From NCBI GenBank assembly GCA_016292805.1, contig JAEDFM010000007.1, forward strand, positions 1 through 64,000: a stretch of DNA of 64,000 nucleotides, given 5' to 3'. This stretch comes from Treponema sp. (GTDB taxonomy: Bacteria > Spirochaetota > Spirochaetia > Treponematales > Treponemataceae). Under the pieces are notes generated by a model. That model was not told the DNA's origin. It saw nothing but the letters and a program-made list of their open reading frames with translations, and searched no databases. The number at the start of each line of letters is the position of its first letter. Position 1 is the stretch's first letter. Shown in pieces: positions 42,757-50,675 of the stretch. A program made the position numbers and the translations under genes.

Positions 42757-44100
42757 ATGAATGAACAGTTAATTAAAGATTACAAAGCTTTCCTTGATTC
42801 AGGAAAAACAGAACGCGAATGTGTTCAAATGATTATTAAAGCAGCAGAAGCAAAAGGCTATATAAATATTGAAGACTGCAACAAGCTCAAAGCCGGCGAT
42901 AAGGTTTACATCACAAAGATGAATAAAGCCATTGCTCTTTTTGAAATTGGTAAAGATAAAATTGAAAAAGGCCTTAATATTTTAGGAGCACACATCGACT
43001 CCCCTCGCCTTGATGCAAAACAGAATCCACTTTATGAGAAAGATAATATTTCATATTTGAATACACACTATTATGGTGGAATAAAAAAGTATCAGTGGAC
43101 AACCATTCCGCTTGCTATTCACGGTGTAGTTTGTAAAAAAGACGGCACTACAGTAAATGTTGTGATTGGAGAAGATGAAGCTGATCCAGTTTTCTGTATC
43201 TCCGATATTCTTCCTCACCTGGCACAGGAACAGATGAAAGATAAAGCCAGTGATTTTATTAAAGGTGAAGATCTTGATTTGATTATGGGTAGCGTTGTTC
43301 CACTTCCAAAAAATGCAACAAAAGAAGAAAAGAAAGAAAAAGAAAAGTCTAAAAAAATCATTCTTGATTTATTAAAAGATAAATATGGAATTGAAGAAGA
43401 GGATTTTAATTCTGCAGAGCTTGAAATTGTTCCTGCAGGAAAAGCACGAGATTTAGGTCTGGACCGTTCTTTGATTCTTGCATATGGACAGGATGACCGT
43501 TCTTGCGCTTTTACTTCACTTGCGGCATTACTTGATTCAAAAGCAGGCAACAGAACAAACTGTTGTCTTTGTGTAGATAAGGAAGAAATTGGCAGTGTTG
43601 GTGCTACAGGTATGGCAAGTAATCTTTTTGAAAATATGGTCAGCGAAGTAGTTGCCCGTACAGAAGAAACTTACAGCGAGTTAACAGTTCGCCGCTGCCT
43701 TGCAAACAGCAACATGCTTTCCAGTGATGTAAACTCTGCTTATGACCCAATGAATCCAGGCCTTTATGATAAGGATAATGCCAGCGTTCTTGGTGGCGGT
43801 ATTGCATTTGAAAAATATACAGGAAGCCGTGGAAAATCTGGCGCCAGTGATGCAAATCCTGAATTTATTGCAAAAGTTCGTAAGGCTATGGATGATGCAA
43901 AAGTTGCATACCAGATGGCAGAGCTTGGTAAAGTTGACCAGGGCGGCGGCGGAACAATTGCTTACCACGCAGCTAAATACGGCATGAATGTTCTTGATGC
44001 AGGTGTTGCAGTTTTAAGCATGCATGCTCCATGGGAAATTACAAGTAAAGAAGATATCTGCAATATTTATGAAGGTTATAAAGCTTTCTTGAATATATAG
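42757..44100 (+). CDS. M18 family zinc aminopeptidase
   Basis: The 447-residue enzyme resembles aminopeptidase I: LNILGAHIDSPRLDAKQNPLY (metal His and first Asp), a YGQDDRSCAFTSL block, and the catalytic KEEIGSVGATG. It removes N-terminal residues from cytoplasmic peptides, likely as a large oligomer. The start at 42757 is preferred; the frame extends 17 codons upstream into the terminator stem. A Lys/Glu-rich loop (KEEKKEKEKSKK) lies after residue 185. A strong terminator follows. Confidence 0.93.
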   Translation: MNEQLIKDYKAFLDSGKTERECVQMIIKAAEAKGYINIEDCNKLKAGDKVYITKMNKAIALFEIGKDKIEKGLNILGAHIDSPRLDAKQNPLYEKDNISYLNTHYYGGIKKYQWTTIPLAIHGVVCKKDGTTVNVVIGEDEADPVFCISDILPHLAQEQMKDKASDFIKGEDLDLIMGSVVPLPKNATKEEKKEKEKSKKIILDLLKDKYGIEEEDFNSAELEIVPAGKARDLGLDRSLILAYGQDDRSCAFTSLAALLDSKAGNRTNCCLCVDKEEIGSVGATGMASNLFENMVSEVVARTEETYSELTVRRCLANSNMLSSDVNSAYDPMNPGLYDKDNASVLGGGIAFEKYTGSRGKSGASDANPEFIAKVRKAMDDAKVAYQMAELGKVDQGGGGTIAYHAAKYGMNVLDAGVAVLSMHAPWEITSKEDICNIYEGYKAFLNI

Positions 44101-44101
44101 T

Positions 44102-44144
44102 TAAATAGAAAAGGCTTTGCATTACGCAAAGCCTTTTCTATTTA
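44102..44144. terminator. Bidirectional terminator overlapping the parB stop
   Basis: TAAATAGAAAAGGCTTTGC pairs perfectly over 19 bp with its complement across a 5-nt loop. It serves the convergent peptidase and parB genes; the parB stop codon (44142-44144) is part of the 3' arm. Confidence 0.88.
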
Positions 44145-45092
44145 GTTTTCAATTTTCAATATTTTACAAATTCGTTCAAAATCCTTCTTTGAACTGAAGG
44201 CAATTTCTATTGAACCTTTATCTGTTGTTCCCTTGAAGTTTACATCACGAACGCCAAATACATTTCTTAAGTTCTGTTCAAAAATTGCAATATCAGGATC
44301 CTTGCGAACCTGTTTTTTAGTTGTCTTTTTAGCTGCACGGGCACCGTTATTCAGCTGTTCAGCCATAGCTTCAGCTTCACGAACTGAAAGTCCGCTGCCA
44401 ACAATCTTACCGTACATAACTCGCATATCTGCATCATTCTTTACCATAAGTAAAGCACGGGCATGACCTGAAGTAATGTCTCCATTTGAAAGTGCATGCT
44501 GAATATCTGCAGGAAGCTTTAACAAACGGATAGCATTGGCAACTGTAGAACGATTTTTACCAACCTTTTTAGCAACTTCATCCTGAGAAAGATCTCCCAT
44601 CTGAATCAAGTTATAATAAGCCATAGCTTCTTCAATTGGATTTAAGTCAGCACGCTGAATGTTTTCAATAAGAGCCATTTCCAGCTTCTGCTGTTCATCA
44701 AACTTACGAATCTGAACAGGAACCTTTGTAAGTCCTGCCATTTTTGAAGCTCTGGTACGACGTTCACCGGCAATAATATAGAATTCTGTTGCAGAAATCT
44801 GTTCAATAATGATTGGTTCAAGAATTCCATTTTCCCGAATAGAATCTGATAATTCTTCAAGTTTTTTCTGATCAAATTCTTTACGAGGCTGTTTTGGATT
44901 TGGCTTCAAATAGTTAGGGTCAATCCATAAACCGCCATTATCATCAACTTCAATACAAGATGGAAGCTTTGTATTTTTTTTGACAGTTACAGTGTGAAGT
45001 CCACCAGTTGTTACAGCAACTTCATCTGGAGAAACTTTATTTTCGCTAAGGAGAGCACCTAAGCCTTTTCCCAAACCGTTAGTTTTAGCCAC
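44142..45092 (-). CDS. parB: Chromosome partitioning protein ParB
   Basis: The 316-residue protein has the CTP-binding ParB/Srx region (LKPNPKQPRKEF, ENGILEPIII, IAGERRTRASKMAG). A helix-turn-helix (SQDEVAKKVGKNRSTVANAIRLLKLP) follows, with a C-terminal dimer domain. It binds parS sites and loads SMC near the origin. It overlaps parA by 8 nt. I found no perfect parS (TGTTTCACGTGAAACA-type) in the window, so the origin-proximal cluster is probably elsewhere. Confidence 0.96.
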   Translation of the reverse strand: MAKTNGLGKGLGALLSENKVSPDEVAVTTGGLHTVTVKKNTKLPSCIEVDDNGGLWIDPNYLKPNPKQPRKEFDQKKLEELSDSIRENGILEPIIIEQISATEFYIIAGERRTRASKMAGLTKVPVQIRKFDEQQKLEMALIENIQRADLNPIEEAMAYYNLIQMGDLSQDEVAKKVGKNRSTVANAIRLLKLPADIQHALSNGDITSGHARALLMVKNDADMRVMYGKIVGSGLSVREAEAMAEQLNNGARAAKKTTKKQVRKDPDIAIFEQNLRNVFGVRDVNFKGTTDKGSIEIAFSSKKDFERICKILKIEN

Positions 45093-45840
45093 GACGCATT
45101 ACCTCTTCTGCTAATTTTTCGTAACTCTTAGCACCAGCACATTCAGGATCATATTTACAGATTGGAAGTCCATTTGATGGAGCTTCTGACAAACGGATGT
45201 TTCTAGGAATAATAGTATTGAAAACAACATCCTTAAAGTAAGATTTAACCTGTAATACAACATCATGAGCAAGACGAGTGCGTGAGTCGTACATAGTAAA
45301 GAAGATTCCACCAATTTTAAGATCAGGATTAATCTGTGCCTGAACCTTCTGAATTGTCTGAAGTAAAAGTGTAATACCTTCCAATGCAAAGAATTCACAC
45401 TGCATAGGAACAAGAACAGAATCTGCAGCGGCAAGTCCGTTCAATGTAAGAATTCCTAATGAAGGAGGACAGTCAATCAAAATGTAATCATAGATAGGTT
45501 TCAATGGCTCAAGGGCGTTTTTAAGGTAATATTCACGGTCTTCCTGGTTTACAAGTTCGATTGCAGCACCAGACAAATCTGTAGAAGCACTGATTGCATC
45601 AAGATTTGCTATGGAAGTATGCTTTACAACTTTTTCAGGTTCAACAAGACCAGCAAGGAGTTCGTAAACAGTAGGTTTATCTTTTGGAATACCTAAACCA
45701 CTAGACATATTTCCCTGAGAGTCAAAATCTACAAGAAGAACTTTTTTTCCAGATAAAGCTATATAAGCTCCAATATTAATTGCGGAAGTAGTTTTACCTA
45801 CGCCACCCTTTTGATTGATAAAAACAATACACTTTCCCAT
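45085..45840 (-). CDS. parA: Chromosome partitioning ATPase ParA/Soj
   Basis: The 251-residue deviant Walker ATPase has KGGVGKTT at residues 11-18 and the LIDCPPSLGILT segment. It drives chromosome segregation with ParB and binds DNA in the ATP state. No Shine-Dalgarno is seen; TATATT ends 6 nt before the ATG, pointing to a leaderless transcript. An 18-bp palindrome lies upstream in the -35 region. It is divergent from the methyltransferase gene. Confidence 0.96.
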   Translation of the reverse strand: MGKCIVFINQKGGVGKTTSAINIGAYIALSGKKVLLVDFDSQGNMSSGLGIPKDKPTVYELLAGLVEPEKVVKHTSIANLDAISASTDLSGAAIELVNQEDREYYLKNALEPLKPIYDYILIDCPPSLGILTLNGLAAADSVLVPMQCEFFALEGITLLLQTIQKVQAQINPDLKIGGIFFTMYDSRTRLAHDVVLQVKSYFKDVVFNTIIPRNIRLSEAPSNGLPICKYDPECAGAKSYEKLAEEVMRRG

Positions 45841-45864
45841 AAGTACAATATATCAATTTTATAC

Positions 45865-45882
45865 AAAATAGTATACTATTTT
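45865..45882. promoter_or_regulatory. 18-bp perfect palindrome between parA and methyltransferase promoters
   Basis: AAAATAGTATACTATTTT is fully self-complementary. It covers the parA -35 position and lies just before a plus-strand TTGAAT-N16-TATTAA promoter for the methyltransferase. It is a good candidate operator, possibly for autorepression of par or for an unlinked repressor. Confidence 0.55.
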
Positions 45883-45934
45883 TTGAATACTGTTCTTCTG
45901 CAAATATTAAAAAGCGGTTTTCTGGGAGATACAT

Positions 45935-47095
45935 ATGATACTTAGCGTTACTTTATCAAAGCCTGTTAATAACATTTCAGAAATACTGGATAAACCTTAC
46001 GAGAAAATTAAAATTAAAATTGAAAACTCAGGCGGTAAAGCTTCCTATTTTGCAGAAATGTTTACTAAAACCCAGGTATTTCACAAGCACTTTAGCGAAC
46101 AGGAACTGAATGATTTTATAGAACAGCACGCTGGAACAACTTTCAAAAACTGTGTAAAACGAACAGATACTCAAGAAATAACAATTCTAGCAAACAAAAA
46201 GGGTAAAACTACAACTCTGACTAAAAGCTTAAGGAGCCAGGGGGACGGTTCTGTTGGTTCTACTGGGAACCAGGGGGACGGTTCTCTTAGAATTTTACCA
46301 CCTAAAAAGAAAAATTATCTGCTGGAAGAAGGAAAACCTGTTCCGTTCCTTGTTTTATTAGGCATTATGAATGCAGATGGTAAGGTTATTAATTCAAAGT
46401 ATGATAAATTCCGTCAGATAAACCGTTTTCTTGAATTTATTGATGATGTTCTTCCAGAAATTACAACTTTGCCAGTACGCATTGCAGATTTTGGCTACGG
46501 TAAATCTTACCTTACATTTGCAGTTCATTACTATCTTACAGAAATTAAAAAGATTCCCTGCCAGATTGAAGGCCTGGATCTAAAGCAGGATGTAATTGAT
46601 TACTGCAACGAAATTACCAGAGAACTTGGCCTAAAAGGTCTTATTTTTCACACAGGAAACATTGCTGATTACAGCGGAAAGGAATCGCCAGATATGGTTA
46701 TTACTCTGCACGCCTGCGATACAGCTACAGACTACGCCCTTAAATATGCAGTTGAACATCAGGCAAAAGTTATTCTTTCTGTACCATGCTGCCAGCACCA
46801 GGTAAATACTCAATTAGGACAAAAGGGACAGACCTCTTATTCAGAATCTGTTTTTGAACCTTTACTAAAGTGGGGACTTATTCGAGAAAAATTCAGTTCT
46901 CTTGTAACGGATGCCCTTCGTGGTGAATGGCTGGAAACTCAGGGCTACAAGGTTCAGATGATGGAATTTATTGATATTGAACACACTCCAAAAAATATCC
47001 TGATTCGTGCAGTTAAAACAAATAAGGCTGCCACAGAAAGAACTGCAGACAGCCTTATGAATAGTCTGGGTATTAAACCAGAAATATTTAATTAA
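45935..47095 (+). CDS. Class I SAM-dependent methyltransferase (METTL25-like)
   Basis: The 386-residue protein has a Rossmann domain: IADFGYGKSYLTFAVHYYL (motif I), DMVITLHACDTATDYALKYA and LSVPCCQHQVN (the VPCCQH motif of the PF13679 group). The target is unknown. GGGAG precedes the ATG. Between residues ~97 and 120 the peptide RSQGDGSVGSTGNQGDGS comes from two in-frame copies of the dispersed repeat, placed just before the family-typical NYLLEEGKPVPFL. The insert sits in a loop before the catalytic domain, and the frame is intact. Confidence 0.85.
   Translation: MILSVTLSKPVNNISEILDKPYEKIKIKIENSGGKASYFAEMFTKTQVFHKHFSEQELNDFIEQHAGTTFKNCVKRTDTQEITILANKKGKTTTLTKSLRSQGDGSVGSTGNQGDGSLRILPPKKKNYLLEEGKPVPFLVLLGIMNADGKVINSKYDKFRQINRFLEFIDDVLPEITTLPVRIADFGYGKSYLTFAVHYYLTEIKKIPCQIEGLDLKQDVIDYCNEITRELGLKGLIFHTGNIADYSGKESPDMVITLHACDTATDYALKYAVEHQAKVILSVPCCQHQVNTQLGQKGQTSYSESVFEPLLKWGLIREKFSSLVTDALRGEWLETQGYKVQMMEFIDIEHTPKNILIRAVKTNKAATERTADSLMNSLGIKPEIFN
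46233..46286 (+). repeat. Two dispersed repeat copies inside the methyltransferase gene
   Basis: Direct copies at 46233-46252 and 46266-46286 carry CAGGGGGACGGTTCT, the complement of the common core. They are 33 bp apart, a multiple of three, which keeps the frame. Confidence 0.85.
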
Positions 47096-47100
47096 TCAAT

Positions 47101-47976
47101 TTAGTAAATCATTGTACCAATACCGCGGTCACTAAACATTTCAATCAATAAACTGTGAGGTACGCGGCCATCAATGATGTGAGTTCTTGGAACTCCACCT
47201 GCCAAAGCAGTTTCACAGCATTCAATTTTTGGAATCATACCGCCGGCAATAATTCCTGTAGCTTTAAGTGAACCAATTGCTGTTCGTTCAATTCTCTTAA
47301 TGAGAGTTGATGGATCTTCAATGTTGCGTAAAATTCCAGGTACATTTGTAAGCTGAACAAATTTTTCTGCTTTAAGAGCGATTGCAATTTTAGCAGCTGC
47401 AGTATCAGCATTAATGTTGTAGTTAGAAAGATCACCCTGTTCACCAAGTGCAACTGTTGAAACTACAGGGATAAAACCTTTGTCCAAAAGTGTATTAATG
47501 ATTTCCGGATTAACATCTTTTACATCACCAACAAAACCTAAATCTTTTTCTGTTTTGTGGGCACGAAGAAGTCCAGCATCTACACCAGAAAGACCAACAG
47601 CTTTTCCACCTTTCTGTAAAAGAATACCAACAATGTCTTTATTCAATTTACCTGTAAGAACCATCTGGACAATTTCCATTGTTTCAGCATCTGTATAACG
47701 AAGTCCGTCAACAAATTTTGATTCCTTACCAATTTTATCAAGCATTTTATTGATTTCTGGTCCACCACCATGAACAAGAACAACTTTAATACCAATTGTA
47801 CTAAGAAGAACAATATCTTCCATAACAGCCTGTTTAAGTTCTTCGTTTAACATAGCGTTTCCACCATATTTAACAACAACAACCTTTCCACACCACTGTT
47901 TAAAATATGGAAGAGATTCTGAAAGAACCTGTGACCACTGTTCAGTTGTAAGATTTTCAGTATTTATGTTTTCCAT
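47101..47976 (-). CDS. argB: Acetylglutamate kinase
   Basis: The 291-residue enzyme phosphorylates N-acetylglutamate in arginine synthesis. The N-terminal KYGGNAM, HGGGPEINKML, and RYTDAETMEIVQMVL are diagnostic. AAAAGG precedes the ATG at 47976. The 556-nt gap to argJ holds structured element B and several hairpins, so argB probably has its own promoter. It is convergent with the methyltransferase, 5 nt apart. Confidence 0.96.
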   Translation of the reverse strand: MENINTENLTTEQWSQVLSESLPYFKQWCGKVVVVKYGGNAMLNEELKQAVMEDIVLLSTIGIKVVLVHGGGPEINKMLDKIGKESKFVDGLRYTDAETMEIVQMVLTGKLNKDIVGILLQKGGKAVGLSGVDAGLLRAHKTEKDLGFVGDVKDVNPEIINTLLDKGFIPVVSTVALGEQGDLSNYNINADTAAAKIAIALKAEKFVQLTNVPGILRNIEDPSTLIKRIERTAIGSLKATGIIAGGMIPKIECCETALAGGVPRTHIIDGRVPHSLLIEMFSDRGIGTMIY

Positions 47977-48076
47977 TTCTTTACCTTTTCATTTTTATTA
48001 TCGGCACAAATTTTAATTATGCAGATTTTATTTATTCTAAAATAACATAACCTATCTGCGAAACAATTACCTACCT

Positions 48077-48222
48077 GTAAAAATAAATGACTACCAGTCA
48101 GTCCGAGGCTGTCAAAACCGCTAGCTAGCGTCGCTACCCGCTGAGCTCGGCAAGGAAACTATCTTTCCGAGCTCAGAGTGTTTTTACCACCCTCTGCCTT
48201 CCTTCCCGTCATTTATTTTTAC
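48077..48222 (-). ncRNA. Structured RNA element B (copy of element A)
   Basis: The 146-nt element, read on the minus strand, is closed by a perfect 15-bp stem (GTAAAAATAAATGAC with GTCATTTATTTTTAC). Its core begins GGGAAGGAAGG, contains GTAGCGACG and ends ACTGACTGG, as in element A. The internal hairpin CTGAGCTCGG/CCGAGCTCAG replaces CTGCGC/GCGCAG of A, and GCTAGC replaces GGTACC at the same place, both keeping complementarity. It lies about 100 nt upstream of argB in the same sense. Confidence 0.7.
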
Positions 48223-48381
48223 TTGCAAGCTATCTTCTTTATATTTTTTTATAATCAATTACCTGCACATACAGCTTTCCCCACAGTCCCGTTAGGGCGT
48301 TGCGTAGCTGCCATATCCTTTTCATTTAGATCCGTGTGCTTTCCTTTTGTATCGTTGAATGTTATGCATATAAAATGGGGC

Positions 48382-48565
48382 TTATGTTCTATAATCTCCA
48401 TTAATCTTTACATGCCTAACATAGGAAATCCGTTAAAAATGAATGCACCGCATTCATTTAGGATTCTCCATCGTCCCGGCTCGCAGAAGCTACTGTGTTG
48501 CTTCTGCTTTATATCGAAAAGATTAATGGTGATTATGTTCGATAATCACCATTAATCTTAACATA
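48382..48565 (-). repeat. Duplicated argJ 3' end with hairpins
   Basis: A 33-bp segment at 48382-48414 repeats 48533-48565 with four changes. Both read VKINGDYRT-stop on the minus strand, and the codon differences are all synonymous. Between them lie three hairpins. One is an 18-bp perfect stem straddling the argJ stop (AAGATTAATGGTGATTAT and its complement). The others are GCAGAAGC/GCTTCTGC and AAATGAATGC/GCATTCATTT (48437-48459). The rest of 48223-48381 shows nothing I can name. Confidence 0.75.
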
Positions 48566-49810
48566 ATCATAAGTCAAATCGCATCCCCAGGCAGTTCCTT
48601 CGGCATTACCTTCACCACACTGAACAAGGATTTCTACGGCCTGTTCACTCATGATTTTCTTAGCAACATCTTCGTCAAAGTCTAGTGGAACACCATCTTT
48701 GTAAACCTGAAGTACATTTTCTCCGTGAACTTCAAAGTCGTCGTAGTTTTCAAAGTAGCGGTTTGAAGCAGATTTACTTGTAAACCAGATGCTTACTTTA
48801 TCTGGATCGAATTCAATTCCGCTGTAGCCCATTGCACAAAGGAAGCGTCCAAAGTTTGCATCTGCACCAAACATTGCAGCCTTTACTAATGAAGAACAGA
48901 TAATTTCTTTTGCCAATCCGCGGGCAGCTTCTACTGTTTTTGCACCTTTTACATTGCATTCAACAAGACGAGTTGCACCTTCACCGTCGGCAGCAATTTT
49001 CATTGCCATAACCTTGTTCATTTTATTCAAGGCAGCAAGGAAAATATCGTATTCAGGACCTTCAGAAGTAATTTCTTTATTTCCAGCCTTTCCGTTAGCC
49101 ATAATTGTAAGAGTATCGTTTGTAGAAGTATCACCGTCTACAGAAACACAGTTGTAAGTTCCAAGGATTGATGATTTAAGAGCTTTTTCCAGCATTGCAG
49201 AAGAGATTGCACAGTCTGTTGTAATAAAGCTGAGCATAGTTCCCATGTTGATGTGAATCATGCCGGAACCTTTACACATTGTTCCCATTTTACAAAGCTT
49301 GCCGTCAATTTCGAACTGAACTGCACATTCTTTGTAATGGGTATCAGTTGTCATAATTGCAACACGAGCTTCTTCGTGACCTTTTTTAGAAAGACCAGCT
49401 TTAAGAGTTTCAATGTTATTTTCTACTTTTGTAACATCAAACTGAGCACCAATAACACCAGTTGAATAAACAATTACATCTTCAGTTTTAATACCAAGAG
49501 CATCAGCAGCAGCCTTTGCCATTCTTAATGCATTTTCTGCACCCTGAGCACCTGTACATGTATTTGCATTACCACTGATTTCAATTGCAGCCTGAGCTTT
49601 TCCATCAGCAATAAATTTCTTTGCAAGCTTTACACTTTCTGACTGAACCCGATTCTGAGTAAAAACACCTGCAGCGTTACATGGAACATCTGAATAAACA
49701 AGTGCTGTATCATTGATTTTTCGGCTGGCCTTAATACCAACTCTCATTCCGTTTGCAGTAAATCCTTCTGGTGCACAAACACCACCGTCAATAAACTTAA
49801 TTTCACTCAT
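48533..49810 (-). CDS. argJ: Bifunctional ornithine acetyltransferase / N-acetylglutamate synthase
   Basis: The 425-residue precursor cuts itself before the catalytic Thr. Here the site reads KGSGMIHINMGTML with Thr191, so the usual Ala-Thr is Gly-Thr. Other typical blocks are NTCTGAQG, STGVIGAQFD, and GADANFGRFLCAMGYSG. It recycles acetyl groups in arginine synthesis. GAGG precedes the ATG, and two ARG-box-like sites lie 12-46 nt upstream. The arg genes (argC, argJ, argB) are clustered but interrupted. Confidence 0.95.
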   Translation of the reverse strand: MSEIKFIDGGVCAPEGFTANGMRVGIKASRKINDTALVYSDVPCNAAGVFTQNRVQSESVKLAKKFIADGKAQAAIEISGNANTCTGAQGAENALRMAKAAADALGIKTEDVIVYSTGVIGAQFDVTKVENNIETLKAGLSKKGHEEARVAIMTTDTHYKECAVQFEIDGKLCKMGTMCKGSGMIHINMGTMLSFITTDCAISSAMLEKALKSSILGTYNCVSVDGDTSTNDTLTIMANGKAGNKEITSEGPEYDIFLAALNKMNKVMAMKIAADGEGATRLVECNVKGAKTVEAARGLAKEIICSSLVKAAMFGADANFGRFLCAMGYSGIEFDPDKVSIWFTSKSASNRYFENYDDFEVHGENVLQVYKDGVPLDFDEDVAKKIMSEQAVEILVQCGEGNAEGTAWGCDLTYDYVKINGDYRT

Positions 49811-49821
49811 AATCGCCTCGA

Positions 49822-49856
49822 TGTATATTTATACAAAATATATGAATATTTATACA
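49822..49856 (-). promoter_or_regulatory. Pair of ARG-box-like operators upstream of argJ
   Basis: Two 14-mers, TGTATAAATATACA (complement of 49822-49835) and TGTATAAATATTCA (complement of 49843-49856), both fit TGNATWWWWATNCA. Their starts are 21 bp apart, the usual spacing of paired ArgR boxes. They overlap the probable argJ promoter, so arginine repression by an ArgR/AhrC protein is likely. The regulator gene is not in the window. Confidence 0.7.
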
Positions 49857-50021
49857 GAGTATATAACAATGATGAGTTTTGGGGAATAGGTTTTTAAAGG
49901 GTTACATAAGCGTTTTATGATTTTTTCAACATGATTAACGTCTCCGCCACATTCCAGAATTTGAGCTCCCAGATTTATGGCGCAAGACAATAATTTTTTT
50001 ATCTTTGTAGTTTTCTGTCAT
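49850..50021 (-). pseudogene. Remnant of a threonine/serine exporter (ThrE-type) N-terminus
   Basis: Reading from ATG 50021 on the minus strand gives MTENYKDKK. After a run of seven A a one-base shift continues as LLSCAINLGAQILECGGDVNHVEKIIKRLC. That matches the start of the ThrE/YjjP family (Gly-Ala-Glu-Val-X-Arg-Val-Glu-type segment). The frame then stops at TAA 49850-49852 after ~55 residues; intact members are ~250. So it carries both a probable frameshift and a 3' loss. Its stop lies inside the distal argJ ARG box. It is too short and broken to encode an exporter. Confidence 0.5.
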
Positions 50022-50036
50022 ATTCAGAACTGAGAC

Positions 50037-50663
50037 TTATTTTGTAAAACTCCACATTGCTTTTGGCTGTTTTGGGTCTACACCTTCCAGTTTGAACAAA
50101 TCTGGCAAGTTTACAAAAGTATATCCTTCTGCAAGTAATTCTGGAATTAATTTTTCGCAGGCTTCCAAAGTAGCTTTATTATCTTCCATAACATGAAGAA
50201 GATAAATAATTCCGTCTTTAGCTGCTTTCTTCATACGGTTATAACGTTCATCGGCACCAACTTCTGGAACCCAGTCTTCTACTCCGTGACCACAAATAAA
50301 AGGTGTTGGAATTGTTTCGTGCAGCAAATCATTTACATCAATAAATGGAGGACGGAAGAATGTTGGACGAACTCCAGTAATTTCTGTAATGGCATCGTCG
50401 CACTTCTTGTATTCTTCCATCATTTCTTCTTTTGTAAGCTTTGTCATAAAAGGATGCGTCCAGGTATGATTCTGAATATCACAGCCCATATTAAAGGCAC
50501 GAAGAATTACTTTTTTATTTTCTTCTGTAATTTTATTTCCAATTAAAAAGAATGATGCAGGAACATTATATTTTTCAAGAATATTCAGCATATCATTCAT
50601 TGTATTATCACCAGGCTGATTATTTGGACCATCATCAAAACTTAAACAAACATACTTTGCCAT
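50037..50663 (-). CDS. Polysaccharide deacetylase (NodB domain)
   Basis: The 208-residue protein is a single NodB domain with SFDDGPNN (catalytic and metal Asp residues), a metal HTWTHPF motif, RPPFIDVND, and a late LLHVMEDN. There is no signal peptide, so it is cytoplasmic. It should remove N-acetyl or O-acetyl groups from a sugar polymer or small substrate. It lies 12 nt after argC, apparently co-transcribed, although no arginine role is known for the family. GAGGAA precedes the ATG. Confidence 0.9.
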   Translation of the reverse strand: MAKYVCLSFDDGPNNQPGDNTMNDMLNILEKYNVPASFFLIGNKITEENKKVILRAFNMGCDIQNHTWTHPFMTKLTKEEMMEEYKKCDDAITEITGVRPTFFRPPFIDVNDLLHETIPTPFICGHGVEDWVPEVGADERYNRMKKAAKDGIIYLLHVMEDNKATLEACEKLIPELLAEGYTFVNLPDLFKLEGVDPKQPKAMWSFTK

Positions 50664-50675
50664 TTTTAATTCCTC

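Noticed and set aside
44142..45934. parS sites and replication origin near parAB
   Set aside because: No palindrome like TGTTTCACGTGAAACA and no dnaA box cluster was seen.
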